From Prochlorococcus sp. AG-409-F19 (GTDB taxonomy: Bacteria; Cyanobacteriota; Cyanobacteriia; PCC-6307; Cyanobiaceae), in assembly GCA_003215795.1 (NCBI GenBank), contig QCJV01000005.1, forward strand, positions 1 through 64,000: DNA of 64,000 nt, in the 5' to 3' direction. How positions within the stretch are numbered: the stretch's first letter is position 1; every line of letters starts with the position of its first letter. Below, piece after piece: positions 55,149 to 63,955 of the stretch. Under the pieces are notes generated by a model. The model was not told the origin of the DNA and ran no database searches. It worked only from the letters and a program-made list of their open reading frames with translations. Position numbers and translations under genes: made by a program.

Positions 55149-55958
55149 TTATGGCCTAAAGAGCCATAGAGGTTGCCCATTAGCAAGAAACTCCATATTT
55201 ATTATTTCCAATAGGTTTGAAAGTATTTTTCCTCCTGGCAATAGTCCAATTAATTTCTTTTTAGGTCTTCCTAGTGTAATTGGTTGTAGTTTCTCATCGA
55301 GATCTGCAAGTTTTGTTGCCAAGATTCTTGCATCATTTTCATCCCCTAGGTCATCTATTAATCCCAGTTCTTTTGCTTGAGCACCCGTAAATACTCTTCC
55401 ATCGGCAAACTCTTTAACTTTTTCTTCAGTTAGATTCCTACCTTCTGCAACTGCTTTAACAAATTGCTCATAGCTGCTATCTATAAGAGATTGAAGAAGA
55501 GCTCTCTCTTCAACTGTTAGAGCCCTATCCGGAGAAAGAATATCTTTGAACAAACCACTCTTAACTGTTTCGAAACGAATGCCAATTCGTTCAAGTAATT
55601 TGGAAAGATTATTGCCGCGAAGAATTACACCGATTGAGCCAGTAATAGTTCCAGGATTGGCAATGATCTTATCGGCAGATACTCCAACGTAAACTCCGCC
55701 AGATGCGGATACATTGCCAAAGCTTGCTACAACATGACACCCTTTTTGCTTTAACCTATTAATTGCTGCATGGATCTCCTGGCTATCACCTACAGTTCCT
55801 CCAGGACTATCAATGCGAAGTAGAAGAGCGGGGAACTCCCTTTTTTCAACTTGTCGCACTGCTTTAAGTACAAGTTTCCTTGTGGAGCCATTAATTGGAC
55901 CGTCAATAATTATCCGCGCTATCCGTTTTTTGGATTTGCGACGCCAGGGCCAGAGCAT
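55149..55958 (-). CDS. sppA: Signal peptide peptidase SppA, short form
   Basis: The ATG at 55956-55958 (MLWPWRRKSKKR) is preferred; the open frame runs on to 56072, but that would overlap the divergent EamA gene. The serine nucleophile lies in GNVSASGGVY, and the general-base lysine is in GLFKDILSPDRALT. ALLLRIDSPGGTVGDS is the conserved first core. This S49 peptidase degrades leftover signal peptides in the membrane. The divergent start is 54 bases away. Confidence 0.88.
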   Translation of the reverse strand: MLWPWRRKSKKRIARIIIDGPINGSTRKLVLKAVRQVEKREFPALLLRIDSPGGTVGDSQEIHAAINRLKQKGCHVVASFGNVSASGGVYVGVSADKIIANPGTITGSIGVILRGNNLSKLLERIGIRFETVKSGLFKDILSPDRALTVEERALLQSLIDSSYEQFVKAVAEGRNLTEEKVKEFADGRVFTGAQAKELGLIDDLGDENDARILATKLADLDEKLQPITLGRPKKKLIGLLPGGKILSNLLEIINMEFLANGQPLWLFRP

Positions 55959-56011
55959 TTCTTTAGTACGTGTTCTATTGGATCTTAAAAAGAAGCTCGC
56001 GAACTGTGGCC

Positions 56012-56974
56012 ATGTTTGAGAAGTTGAATTGGTTGTTAATGGTTTTACCATTTGCATTATGGGGAACTGCAATGGCAGCGATGGCTCCTTTGGTAAATTC
56101 AGGAGGGCCAGAGCTTGTGGCTACTTTAAGGCTTTTACCTGCTGGGATAGCAATATTGCTTGTGGCTTTTTTCATGAATAGACCATTGGGAATTGCAAGA
56201 ATTGATTTAGGTTGGTTCGCTTTGTTTTGTTTAATTGATGGAAGCTTATTTCAGTTTTGTTTGGCTAGAGGTCTAGTTGAATCTGGAGCAGGCTTGGGTT
56301 CTGTTTTTATTGATTCTCAACCTTTAATTGTGGCGCTTTTGGCAAGAACCCTTTTTGGAGATCCAATCAATCCAATTGGTTGGATTGGACTAACCATTGG
56401 AATTGGGGGAATAGTTTGTATAGGAGTTTCTCCTGAACTTTTGGGGCACTGGTTCTTAATGCGAACTGAAGCATTTGAACTTGAGTTGTTTGGCCAAGGT
56501 CAAGGCTGGATGCTTTTTGCTGCTTTGGCAATGGCTTTAGGCACTGTCTTAATCAGATTTACTTGCAAAGAGAGCGATCCTGTAGCAGTAACTGGTTGGC
56601 ATATGGTTTTTGGAAGTTTTCCTTTAGCGATTTGGCATTTTTTATATTCAAGTAGACCTCTTTTCCCTGATTGGTCGATAAATGATTGGTGCCTAATGGC
56701 GTATTCCACTTTTTTTGGAAGTGCCTTGGCATATGGATTGTTTTTTTGGTTTGCTAGCAGGAAAGAACTTACAAGTTTCAGCACCCTTGCTTTTTTGACA
56801 CCTGTTTTTGCACTTATTTCTGGAGGAATATGGCTTGGAGAAAGACTTAATTCAATTCAATGGTTTGGAGCTTGTTTTGTTCTTGTATCAGTTTTTTTAG
56901 TTAGTCAAAGGTCTCGTCTGTGGGAGCCATTAAATAACTCTAAAAATCAATTAAATAAAGAAATAGAAGGATGA
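56012..56974 (+). CDS. EamA/DMT-family transporter
   Basis: A protein of about 320 residues with ten membrane helices in two EamA repeats: WLLMVLPFALWGTAMAAMAPL starts the first, and AALAMALGTVLIRF and FLTPVFALISGGIWLGERL mark the second. EamA members export metabolites or amino acids; the substrate is unknown. ATG 56012 is preferred over the GTG at 55970, which would lie close to the sppA start. It overlaps the next gene by four bases. Confidence 0.85.
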   Translation: MFEKLNWLLMVLPFALWGTAMAAMAPLVNSGGPELVATLRLLPAGIAILLVAFFMNRPLGIARIDLGWFALFCLIDGSLFQFCLARGLVESGAGLGSVFIDSQPLIVALLARTLFGDPINPIGWIGLTIGIGGIVCIGVSPELLGHWFLMRTEAFELELFGQGQGWMLFAALAMALGTVLIRFTCKESDPVAVTGWHMVFGSFPLAIWHFLYSSRPLFPDWSINDWCLMAYSTFFGSALAYGLFFWFASRKELTSFSTLAFLTPVFALISGGIWLGERLNSIQWFGACFVLVSVFLVSQRSRLWEPLNNSKNQLNKEIEG

Positions 56975-58059
56975 AATCAAAAATATTAAAAATTATTTTA
57001 ATTAGTACGCCTATAGGGTTTGTTGGAAGTGGAAAAGGCGGAGGAGTTGAGCTGACTTTGGTTTCTCTGATTAAAGGCTTGCTAGAACTGGGAAATGAGG
57101 TTACTTTAGTTGCACCAGAAGGCTCTAGGTTGCCTAAATCTTGTAAACGAGCTCAGTTGATAAATATACCAGGAATGACTCAAATTAGCTGGCAACATCA
57201 AGATAAAAATTCTCCAATAATAATTCCTATGAATGGAGTTCTGCCAAGACTATTAGATTGTGCATTAAATATTGCCAAAGATTATGATGCAATAATAAAC
57301 TTAAGTTATGACTGGTTACCTTTATGGGCTACGCCACATTTAGAGGTCGATATTTTTCATTTAATTAGTATGGGTGCTGTCTCGGAGGTAATGCGAAATA
57401 CGATAAACAACCTTTCTAAGACTCATCATAGAAGACTTGCTTTTCATACATATAGTCAGGCTTCTGATTACGATTTAAAAAAAGAACCTATTATTCTAGG
57501 AAATGGTTTTGACTTGAAGGATTATCACTTTAAAAAAGAAACAACAGGACCCTTAGGCTGGGCTGGGAGGGTCGCTCCTGAGAAGGGGCTTGAGGATGCA
57601 GCAGAAGTAGCTTCATCAATTGGCGAAACTTTACTTGTATGGGGTGTTGTCGAAGATAAGACCTACGCTAAAAATATAGAATTATCATTCCCTTTTGGAA
57701 CAATTGAGTGGAGAGGCTTTCTGAAAACTCATGATTTTCAAAATCAACTAGGTACTTGTAGGGCCTTTATTAATACACCAAAATGGAATGAAGCATATGG
57801 CAATGTTGTAATGGAAGCAATGGCCTGTGGTGTGCCAGTAGTTGCTTATGACCGGGGCGGACCTGGAGAATTGATTAAGTCAGGTTTAACGGGCTGGCTT
57901 GTTCCACCGGATGATGTTGATCAGCTGAAAATAGCCGTATCAAAAATAGATCAAATTGATAGGAATGATTGTAGAAATTGGGCAATTAAGTCTTCTTCTC
58001 ATATTGAATTTGCTCGTAAAGTTTACTCTTGGATTGTTTCTGCTATCGATAATCTATAA
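56971..58059 (+). CDS. UDP-glucose:tetrahydrobiopterin glucosyltransferase-like GT4 enzyme
   Basis: A 362-residue GT-B glycosyltransferase. ILISTPIGFVGSGKGGGVEL near the N-terminus, FHLISMGAVSEVM in the middle, GWAGRVAPEKGLEDA, and NTPKWNEAYGNVVMEAMACG with VVAYDRGGPGELI near the end closely follow the cyanobacterial BGluT described in Synechococcus, which glucosylates tetrahydrobiopterin. A pteridine-glycoside role is likely, perhaps as a UV-protective or photosensory pigment. The start overlaps the EamA stop, so an export link is conceivable. Confidence 0.85.
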   Translation: MKSKILKIILISTPIGFVGSGKGGGVELTLVSLIKGLLELGNEVTLVAPEGSRLPKSCKRAQLINIPGMTQISWQHQDKNSPIIIPMNGVLPRLLDCALNIAKDYDAIINLSYDWLPLWATPHLEVDIFHLISMGAVSEVMRNTINNLSKTHHRRLAFHTYSQASDYDLKKEPIILGNGFDLKDYHFKKETTGPLGWAGRVAPEKGLEDAAEVASSIGETLLVWGVVEDKTYAKNIELSFPFGTIEWRGFLKTHDFQNQLGTCRAFINTPKWNEAYGNVVMEAMACGVPVVAYDRGGPGELIKSGLTGWLVPPDDVDQLKIAVSKIDQIDRNDCRNWAIKSSSHIEFARKVYSWIVSAIDNL

Positions 58060-58659
58060 ATACTAAATATTAAACCATGCCCTTTAGATCAAGTAACTTC
58101 CATAATAAAATAATCTTTCTAAAGGACCTTGCAAAAATAGAATTTTCTTAGTTTTTACTTTTAGCTTGGGGTGATTAGGCATTTAATGAAAATCTGATTT
58201 TTAATTTGTCAATGAAGAATGGTGTAATCCAGGAATAAGCGTTGATAGCAAGGTAATAAAAGCTAAATAAATATAATAAGACTCACTAGCTTAGGAGCAA
58301 ATATTTGAGCTAGGGTTTTAATCAAGGCCTAAGGCAGAAGGTTTAATGCTTAGATTTCTCTTCTTGGTGACCTTGCAATGAGATTTCTTTAATCGCATTT
58401 AACAGAGCGTATGTAAGCCTGGACCTGTCTTTCTTTGAACAAATTATATTTGAATGAATAGGAGCGCGAATTTCCACGAGACAGAATCTAAAGAAAACCT
58501 TAAGCAAGCTTATCACGTGCCTCTTGATCCAGGTGGTTAGATTGAAATAAAAAGAGTTCTTAATTTCAAGGTTTATGATTGCTTGGTACCTTTACTTTGC
58601 CTTAGGGGTAGATTCATGGTGCCTGATAGATCAACTTTTTATTCAGGAGAGTTGCATTA
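58060..58659. other. 600-base gene-free gap
   Basis: No gene of normal size. A 28-codon frame (58454-58540, beginning MNRSANFHETESK) and a 14-codon frame (58616-58660, ending by overlapping the next ATG) are visible. Neither resembles a known protein; the second may be a leader frame for the Nif11-type gene. Confidence 0.4.
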
Positions 58660-58848
58660 ATGTCAAAAACTGATCTTAAAAATTTTATTATTAAGGTAAA
58701 TGAACTTAATGCTTTATTAGATTCATTGGAAACAGTCCCAAGTAGAAAAGCTAAGTTAGAAGCTTGTGAGAATCATGATCAGGTTGTTTCTCTTGCAAAG
58801 GATTGGGGCTTTGAAATTGGTAAAAGGTGGGGTGAATCCTCCCCATAG
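58660..58848 (+). CDS. Nif11-type leader-peptide-like small protein
   Basis: A 62-residue protein: MSKTDLKNFIIKVNELNALLD, then ENHDQVVSLAKDWGFEIGKRW, matching the Nif11 pattern (MSxxxLxxFLxxxxxDxxL...VVxxAxxxGFxI). AGGAG at 58645-58649 is a good ribosome-binding site. Nif11 domains serve as leaders of lanthipeptide-like precursors (including prochlorosins) and also occur alone. There is no Gly-Gly cleavage site with a Cys/Ser/Thr-rich core after it, so this looks like a stand-alone orphan. No modifying enzyme is nearby. Confidence 0.7.
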   Translation: MSKTDLKNFIIKVNELNALLDSLETVPSRKAKLEACENHDQVVSLAKDWGFEIGKRWGESSP

Positions 58849-58990
58849 GCTCTTGAGAATAGGAGAATCTAAATCTACTTTGAATGTATTAAAAGTTATT
58901 TAATAAACGATTAGCAAACAGCTTTGTATAGCAATTTCAGATGATTTTCCTTTGTTTAACTTTCTTGACTGTCTGCAGCCTTACTTATTG

Positions 58991-59128
58991 TTATGTTCCT
59001 GGAGGGGTAAAAAAACCCTGAGAATTTAGAAACCAAATCATTATAAATATTGGACCAAGACCAAACACTAGAAGTACTATTTTTTTTAATGCATTAGATG
59101 GTTCTTTCTCTTTTATTAGTTTAGTCAT
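58991..59128 (-). CDS. 45-residue single-span membrane protein
   Basis: Read on the complementary strand from ATG at 59126-59128: MTKLIKEKEPSNALKKIVLL continues VFGLGPIFIMIWFLNSQGFF and ends TPPGT. A basic N-terminus, one hydrophobic span (about 17-36) and a short polar tail resemble small photosystem or cytochrome subunits in layout, but I do not recognise it as a named one. It lies downstream of pcb on the same strand, beyond the terminator hairpin. A Shine-Dalgarno site is not evident. Confidence 0.5.
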   Translation of the reverse strand: MTKLIKEKEPSNALKKIVLLVFGLGPIFIMIWFLNSQGFFTPPGT

Positions 59129-59263
59129 TTTATGTTTAAAAAATTGTTCCTTAATTATATTATGCTTTTTTATAAAAAGAATTTTTAACCTTTATCTAAA
59201 TTTAGTAGATGCTTAGCAAATACAAAGATATTACCATTCACATTTTAAATCATTTTTTACTTT

Positions 59264-59321
59264 TTCTGTATAAATAAAAAAGCCCCGTCTATCAAGACGG
59301 GGCTTTTTTATTTATACAGAA
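59264..59321. terminator. Long perfect inverted repeat, probable bidirectional terminator of pcb
   Basis: A 27-base arm (59264-59290) is followed by a four-base ATCA loop and its perfect complement (59295-59321). The inner part, GCCCCGTCT/AGACGGGGC flanked by A and T runs, is a classical rho-independent terminator in both directions. The complementarity then continues for 12 more A+T-rich base pairs. It begins six bases after the pcb stop. Confidence 0.93.
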
Positions 59322-59326
59322 GCTTT

Positions 59327-60397
59327 TTAAGTAGAACTAGCACTTAAGTTTAGTTTAGCTCCTAAATCCTTAAAGTTGTAGCCCATTGCACGCAAAGCAT
59401 GCCACAAATGTCCTTGAAGAGCAAAGAATCCAGCAATGTAGTGGAAATTAGCTGTAAAGCAACGTCCAGAATGACCTAGGGGAGCAATCCCATTGCTGTA
59501 GTCAATTGAATCAACAAAAGCTGGTGCAATTACAAAGGCCCTATTTAAAGGCTCACCATAAAACTCGACTGGATAAACTGTAGTGTTCTGAGAGCACCAA
59601 AATGCTGCAACAATTGCCATCCAACCAATACCAGCAAGGCTAAAAGAGAGAATTGCTTCAGCTGAAAGTAATCCAGCTCCTTTTAACCTGTCATATTCTC
59701 CCAAGCGCTTATCTTCCCATTTTGTAGAACCTGCTATTGCATGGAAGCAACCACCTGTAATCTCAATAAATGCAAGGAATGCATGGCCACCCATAACATC
59801 TTCTAAGCTATCTACATTTAAAAAATTAACCTGACGTTCCCAAATCATTGATAAATCGAGATTGTAGTTAACCTGTCTAACTGCACCAATAGCTGGATCA
59901 TAAATTCCATGAATTCTTGCCCATTCAACAAACCATGCACAAGCAAGACCGAATAAAATCAAATGGTGCCCAAGAATAAATGTTTGATTGTCTGGGTTGT
60001 CCCATTCCAATTTAAATTTTCTTGCTTGGGGAACTTCGCTTTTTTGCATATCATCTGGAAAATAAATAGCATGCAATAAGCCTCCTGCTCCATAAACCAT
60101 CGATAGGATCAGGTGGACTATAGCGATAGTTACAACTCCTGCTCCTGTCCAGATCCCTGCTTCATCGAAGCCAATACCTACTGATGCCAAGTGAGGAAGA
60201 AATACCAAACCTTGATCACCCATAGGTAAAGAAGGGTCAAAACGAGAAAGTTCAAAAAGGGTGTTTGACCCTGCTCCAAAAGCGATCATCCCCGTATGTG
60301 CAACATGTGAGGAAATAAACCGACCAGATCTGTTGGTTACTGAAGCATTTCCTGCCCAGTAGTCATAAGTGACGTCTGGATTCCCGTAAGTCTGCAT
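59327..60397 (-). CDS. pcb: Prochlorophyte chlorophyll a/b-binding light-harvesting protein (Pcb, CP43/IsiA-like)
   Basis: A 356-residue protein with about six membrane helices and histidines placed to bind chlorophyll, for example HVAHTGMIAFGAG, IVHLILSMVYGAGGLLHA, LGHHLILFGLACAWFVEWAR and the C-terminal NFHYIAGFFALQGHLWHALR. It lacks the large lumenal loop of true CP43, as Pcb and IsiA proteins do. Pcb proteins bind divinyl chlorophylls a and b and form the antenna around PSI or PSII. Which of the multiple low-light paralogues (pcbA-H type) it is cannot be read here. Confidence 0.95.
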   Translation of the reverse strand: MQTYGNPDVTYDYWAGNASVTNRSGRFISSHVAHTGMIAFGAGSNTLFELSRFDPSLPMGDQGLVFLPHLASVGIGFDEAGIWTGAGVVTIAIVHLILSMVYGAGGLLHAIYFPDDMQKSEVPQARKFKLEWDNPDNQTFILGHHLILFGLACAWFVEWARIHGIYDPAIGAVRQVNYNLDLSMIWERQVNFLNVDSLEDVMGGHAFLAFIEITGGCFHAIAGSTKWEDKRLGEYDRLKGAGLLSAEAILSFSLAGIGWMAIVAAFWCSQNTTVYPVEFYGEPLNRAFVIAPAFVDSIDYSNGIAPLGHSGRCFTANFHYIAGFFALQGHLWHALRAMGYNFKDLGAKLNLSASST

Positions 60398-60507
60398 AAA
60401 TTTAGACGTTCGAATGTATAGACATGACTAAACCTTACAGGCAGAATCTTTTTGTGCTCATATTTGTTAAATGTTTTTATTAAAAATAATGTTTCTTTTT
60501 GTGAGAA

Positions 60508-60720
60508 ATGAAAATGATTTATCCTAATAGGTTGTTTATATTTTTCAGCTCCTATAAAGCAGCTGCTTGGGACAATAAAGCTTTATTAAATTTGTTGAGC
60601 TCAACAATAGAGGCTCTAGTTTCATCAATGCAAGTTAGAAAACAAAGCGATCTGTTTAGAAGAACTAGAATCTATCCTGCACCGGTTGAATTTTTTTCTA
60701 ATGTTCAAAGGTCGTTTTAA
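60508..60720 (+). CDS. Hypothetical 70-residue frame, probably the 5' part of a decayed gene
   Basis: The peptide (MKMIYPNRLFIFFSSYKAAA ... RRTRIYPAPVEFF ... VQRSF) has no family I recognise. An open stretch in another frame begins just before its end (about 60706) and carries on to 60892, suggesting a frameshift splits one older gene. No Shine-Dalgarno site is seen. Coding as it stands is doubtful. Confidence 0.35.
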   Translation: MKMIYPNRLFIFFSSYKAAAWDNKALLNLLSSTIEALVSSMQVRKQSDLFRRTRIYPAPVEFFSNVQRSF

Positions 60721-61030
60721 GAGAGTGGCATTTTCGTAGGATCACACCACCAATTCTGGATACTAGTGACCTTATTAATTGGATTAAAATAAAAAGGCTC
60801 TTGCCACCTTTTATATCGCCTATACAAATAAAAGAAATTGAGAGTGTCAAAGCCGATTTAAATTATTTTAGGAATTATGAGGAGAGGATCTGAATGTTTT
60901 TTGAAATCTCTTTAGAGATTCAACAGCACTTTGATCGGACAGAGGAGCAACTAAATGCCCCTGAGGAATCTGAAGCCGTAATATGGATTGCTATTGCAAT
61001 ATTTAGCACTTTTCGAAGTTGCTAAGATTT
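60706..61030 (+). pseudogene. Eroded reading frames, probable continuation of the frame at 60508
   Basis: Open segments in two frames run on from the preceding gene: one containing REWHFRRITPPILDTSDLI and IKEIESVKADLNYFRNYEER, ending at 60892; the second, one frame over (60877-61025), containing EISLEIQQHFDRTEEQL and AVIWIAIAIFSTFRS. They look like pieces of a single protein split by frameshifts. I cannot name the family. From 61026 to 61234 I see nothing coding. Confidence 0.4.
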
Positions 61031-61234
61031 CTTTAAAATGGATGGGGCAGCTCTCATCCGATGTCACCTGAAAATAAACCTTATTGGACGGATATGCACA
61101 AACTTTTGAAATCAGAGCCAATTCAATATCCCATTTATTTTTCTACTTATAAAAAAAATGGTACTTAAATTACTCTTTCCTAATCTTTAGGGACCTTAAC
61201 ATAAAAAATCAATCTGTTATTTAAATAAAAAAAC

Positions 61235-61741
61235 TCATATTGCTGCAATGAGCGAAGCGACAATCATTCCGACAAGCAATGCTATTACTGAAAAACTTCC
61301 TATCCAATATCCAAGGATATGATGCTTCTTAGTTGGATATCTTGGATAATATTCTTTTCCATCAATATAAATCATTGATGATCTAGTTAGAAATAATAAT
61401 ATAAAGATCCCCCCTAGATATGGCAAAGAAACAAAGAAAATCCATTTCCAAGACATACCAACATCCCTAATTCTTCTAACAGTTAATGGAAGAGCAATCC
61501 AAATACTTCCAAAAAATAATAATAAACCTACTATAGAAATGGTATAAAGAGGTATTGAAATAGCATTAGAAAGACCAGAAGAATCTAGCCCCTTACTAAT
61601 CCCTATAGCAAAAAGAAAAAATATATAAGATATGATAAAAATAATTGAATTTAAAATTATAAAGCTCCAATACTCTTTTCTTGTTGACTTCCCTTGAAAG
61701 TCAAAAGGTCTTTTCCAAGTAGAAATATAAGACTTAATCAT
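61235..61741 (-). CDS. DUF805-family membrane protein
   Basis: A 168-residue protein with FDFQGKSTRKEYWSF at the N-terminus and VRRIRDVGMSWKW in the second half, the two DUF805 signatures. There are four hydrophobic helices (about 25-48, 70-95, 103-120, 150-168). The PRYPTKKH segment before the last helix is also common in the family. No function is established. It stands alone between decayed sequence and a gene-free gap. Confidence 0.85.
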   Translation of the reverse strand: MIKSYISTWKRPFDFQGKSTRKEYWSFIILNSIIFIISYIFFLFAIGISKGLDSSGLSNAISIPLYTISIVGLLLFFGSIWIALPLTVRRIRDVGMSWKWIFFVSLPYLGGIFILLFLTRSSMIYIDGKEYYPRYPTKKHHILGYWIGSFSVIALLVGMIVASLIAAI

Positions 61742-62563
61742 CAGAGTTTAAGTTTTCTAAATTTAAGTTTTATTCAATAATGAACTTAACTTAGTAATAA
61801 AATCAGGAATAATGAAATTTTATAGCATTTCTTGACAACAGAATTTGGCCAATTTGTAGAAACTTCGTTGATACAACTAGGATTTGTGCACTTATAGCGC
61901 CTTCTTTAACATCGCAAATCAGAGAAGTTGACTTCCCTCTTTTTAGACTATGGAAGAGTTGGGAACAGGAAATCTGGTTCCAAGATTTTCAAAACCAATT
62001 TCACTGATGATTCGCTTCTTTAAATGGGGACTTTCTCTTTTATAACTAGTACCTCTAATGGTTAATTTATATAGAATTAAGAAAGTTAATTACGAACAAA
62101 TTTAGCGAATTATCTATTTAATTGATTGTTTATAGCATCTTTAAAACCAAAAAATAATTTGAAAACAGAATTACTTTGTTAAGTCACTCAAAACTAAAAT
62201 TAAAAGCCATAGATTTAAATGTAGTAAATCCATTGCTGTACTTATGAGACTACTCAGGAATAAAATATATTTTTGATCTCCTCTTTCTTGCCTCTGATTT
62301 TAAATCTCTTTTTCGAATCAAGCTACTAGCTCTGAACCTAAGAAAATCTGACGAGAGCAGTCTTTCAAATCACTCTTAGATAAACAGTTATTCTGGAAAT
62401 GCCAGGTCTATGAAGAGCTTTTGTTAAAGGAAGGAAGCACTGCTAGATTCTCTTGGCCATAGTTCTCAAAAGAGAAACAACCATCGTGACTAAATCTGTT
62501 AAACTCATTTGACAAGTTCAATATGAAAATCCCAATTTTCAGCAAAAATTCTACTTTAATATT
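61742..62563. other. 822-base gap with traces of decayed coding sequence
   Basis: No intact gene. A start-less open stretch (61814-62008) reads FLDNRIWPICRNFVDTTRIC and IREVDFPLFRLWKSWEQEIW, with protein-like composition. A second short piece near 62381-62450 reads LFWKCQVYEELLLKEGS. I do not recognise either. The rest is A+T-rich and includes the upstream region of the MFS gene. Confidence 0.4.
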
Positions 62564-63868
62564 GTGAAAATAACCAGATTTGGAATTATACTTTGCGCAT
62601 TTTTAACTTTACTAAATGATCGCCTAAGTGAAACAATACTACTGCCATTTTTGCCAAAGCTCAAAACATACTTTGGCATAAATCCAACTACACTTGGCTT
62701 ACTTGCAGGCACATATGCGTTTGCGCAGTTTGCAGTTTCACCACTAATAGGTGCACTAAGTGATAAGTATGGAAGAAAGCCCGTAATAACAATATGTGTT
62801 TTGGGTTCATTAATAGGTCTAAGTTTGTTTGCTTTCTCTATTTATCTATTAGGTATAAATGTATCTACGGGCAAGGGAGTGACTCCTTTAATAATAGTTT
62901 TACTATTCTTGGCAAGAATTATAGATGGAGGTAGTGGAGGGACAGCGGCAAGTGCAGCTGCTGTATTGGCTGATATTTCTACACCAGAGAATAGAGCAAA
63001 AACATTTGGGATTATTGGAGCAGCTTTTGGCTTGGGATTTATAATTGGCCCACTTCTTGGAGGAATACTTACTTCTATAAATTTCATATTTCCAGGAATA
63101 GCAGCTGTTTTATTTGCGTTATTTAATCTACTTGTAGTAATACGTTTATTACCGGAAACTTATACTCCAGATGCTAATAATGCAAGGATTAAGAAAAGAG
63201 AATTAAATCCAATTAGTCAGCTGATAAAACTATTTAAGAATCAATTAGTTAGTCGCCTTTCGATTGCATTTTTTATTTTCTTTATCGCATTTAATGGTTT
63301 AACAGCTTTTTTACTTGTTTACCTAGAAGAAATCTTTAATTGGACAGGGAACGAAGTTATCATTTCATTTTTCTTTATTTCAATAACAAAAAACATACTT
63401 CCATCTCTCACGCTTGTTTGGGTAGGTTTAATAGCAATAATTGTACAAGGTGGCTTAATTGGAAGATTAGTAAAAGCATTTGGTGAGTGGAAGTTGACAA
63501 TGGTAGGAATTGGGAGTGTTATATCAGGTTGCATCCTTTTAATTTCTGCTGATAAAGAAAATTCAATTCCTATTGTATTTACATCAGCGACATTCCTTGC
63601 ATTAGGGACAGGGTTAGTTGTTCCCTCTCTCCGTGCAATTATTTCAAAAAAACTTTCTGCTTCTGGACAGGGAGCTATTCTTGGCAACCTACAGGGGCTG
63701 CAAGGCTTAGGTTCCTTCTTGGGTGCTTGGGGAGCGGGAAAAGCCTATGGATCATTAGGACCTAGCAGTCCTTTCTTGATTGGTATGCTTATATTAATAA
63801 TTGTTGGGATACTTATTTCGGGGAAGAATCCGAATAAGCAGGTTAATAAACTTAACGAATTCATTTAA
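62564..63868 (+). CDS. Major facilitator superfamily transporter, drug-exporter-like
   Basis: A 434-residue, 12-helix transporter that starts at GTG 62564. Motif A between helices 2 and 3 reads GALSDKYGRKPVI, and a long gly-rich helix 5 reads AAFGLGFIIGPLLGGIL (motif C of antiporters), as in TetA-like proton antiporters. Substrate unknown. Codon use and composition fit the surroundings. No terminator is obvious after the stop. Confidence 0.88.
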   Translation: MKITRFGIILCAFLTLLNDRLSETILLPFLPKLKTYFGINPTTLGLLAGTYAFAQFAVSPLIGALSDKYGRKPVITICVLGSLIGLSLFAFSIYLLGINVSTGKGVTPLIIVLLFLARIIDGGSGGTAASAAAVLADISTPENRAKTFGIIGAAFGLGFIIGPLLGGILTSINFIFPGIAAVLFALFNLLVVIRLLPETYTPDANNARIKKRELNPISQLIKLFKNQLVSRLSIAFFIFFIAFNGLTAFLLVYLEEIFNWTGNEVIISFFFISITKNILPSLTLVWVGLIAIIVQGGLIGRLVKAFGEWKLTMVGIGSVISGCILLISADKENSIPIVFTSATFLALGTGLVVPSLRAIISKKLSASGQGAILGNLQGLQGLGSFLGAWGAGKAYGSLGPSSPFLIGMLILIIVGILISGKNPNKQVNKLNEFI

Positions 63869-63955
63869 ATTTTTGTATTTTATCGACTTAAAATTTTGAC
63901 AAATAATTAATTATAAAATTAGAAATTAAATCATTTCTTTTGATTAGGAGCTTTT

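Noticed and set aside
58454-58540. 28-codon frame beginning MNRSANFHETESK
   Set aside because: No domain and no good ribosome-binding site, so I would not call it a gene.
58616-58660. 14-codon frame overlapping the Nif11-type start, possible leader peptide
   Set aside because: It has no attenuator hairpin or repeated regulatory codons; overlap alone is not enough.
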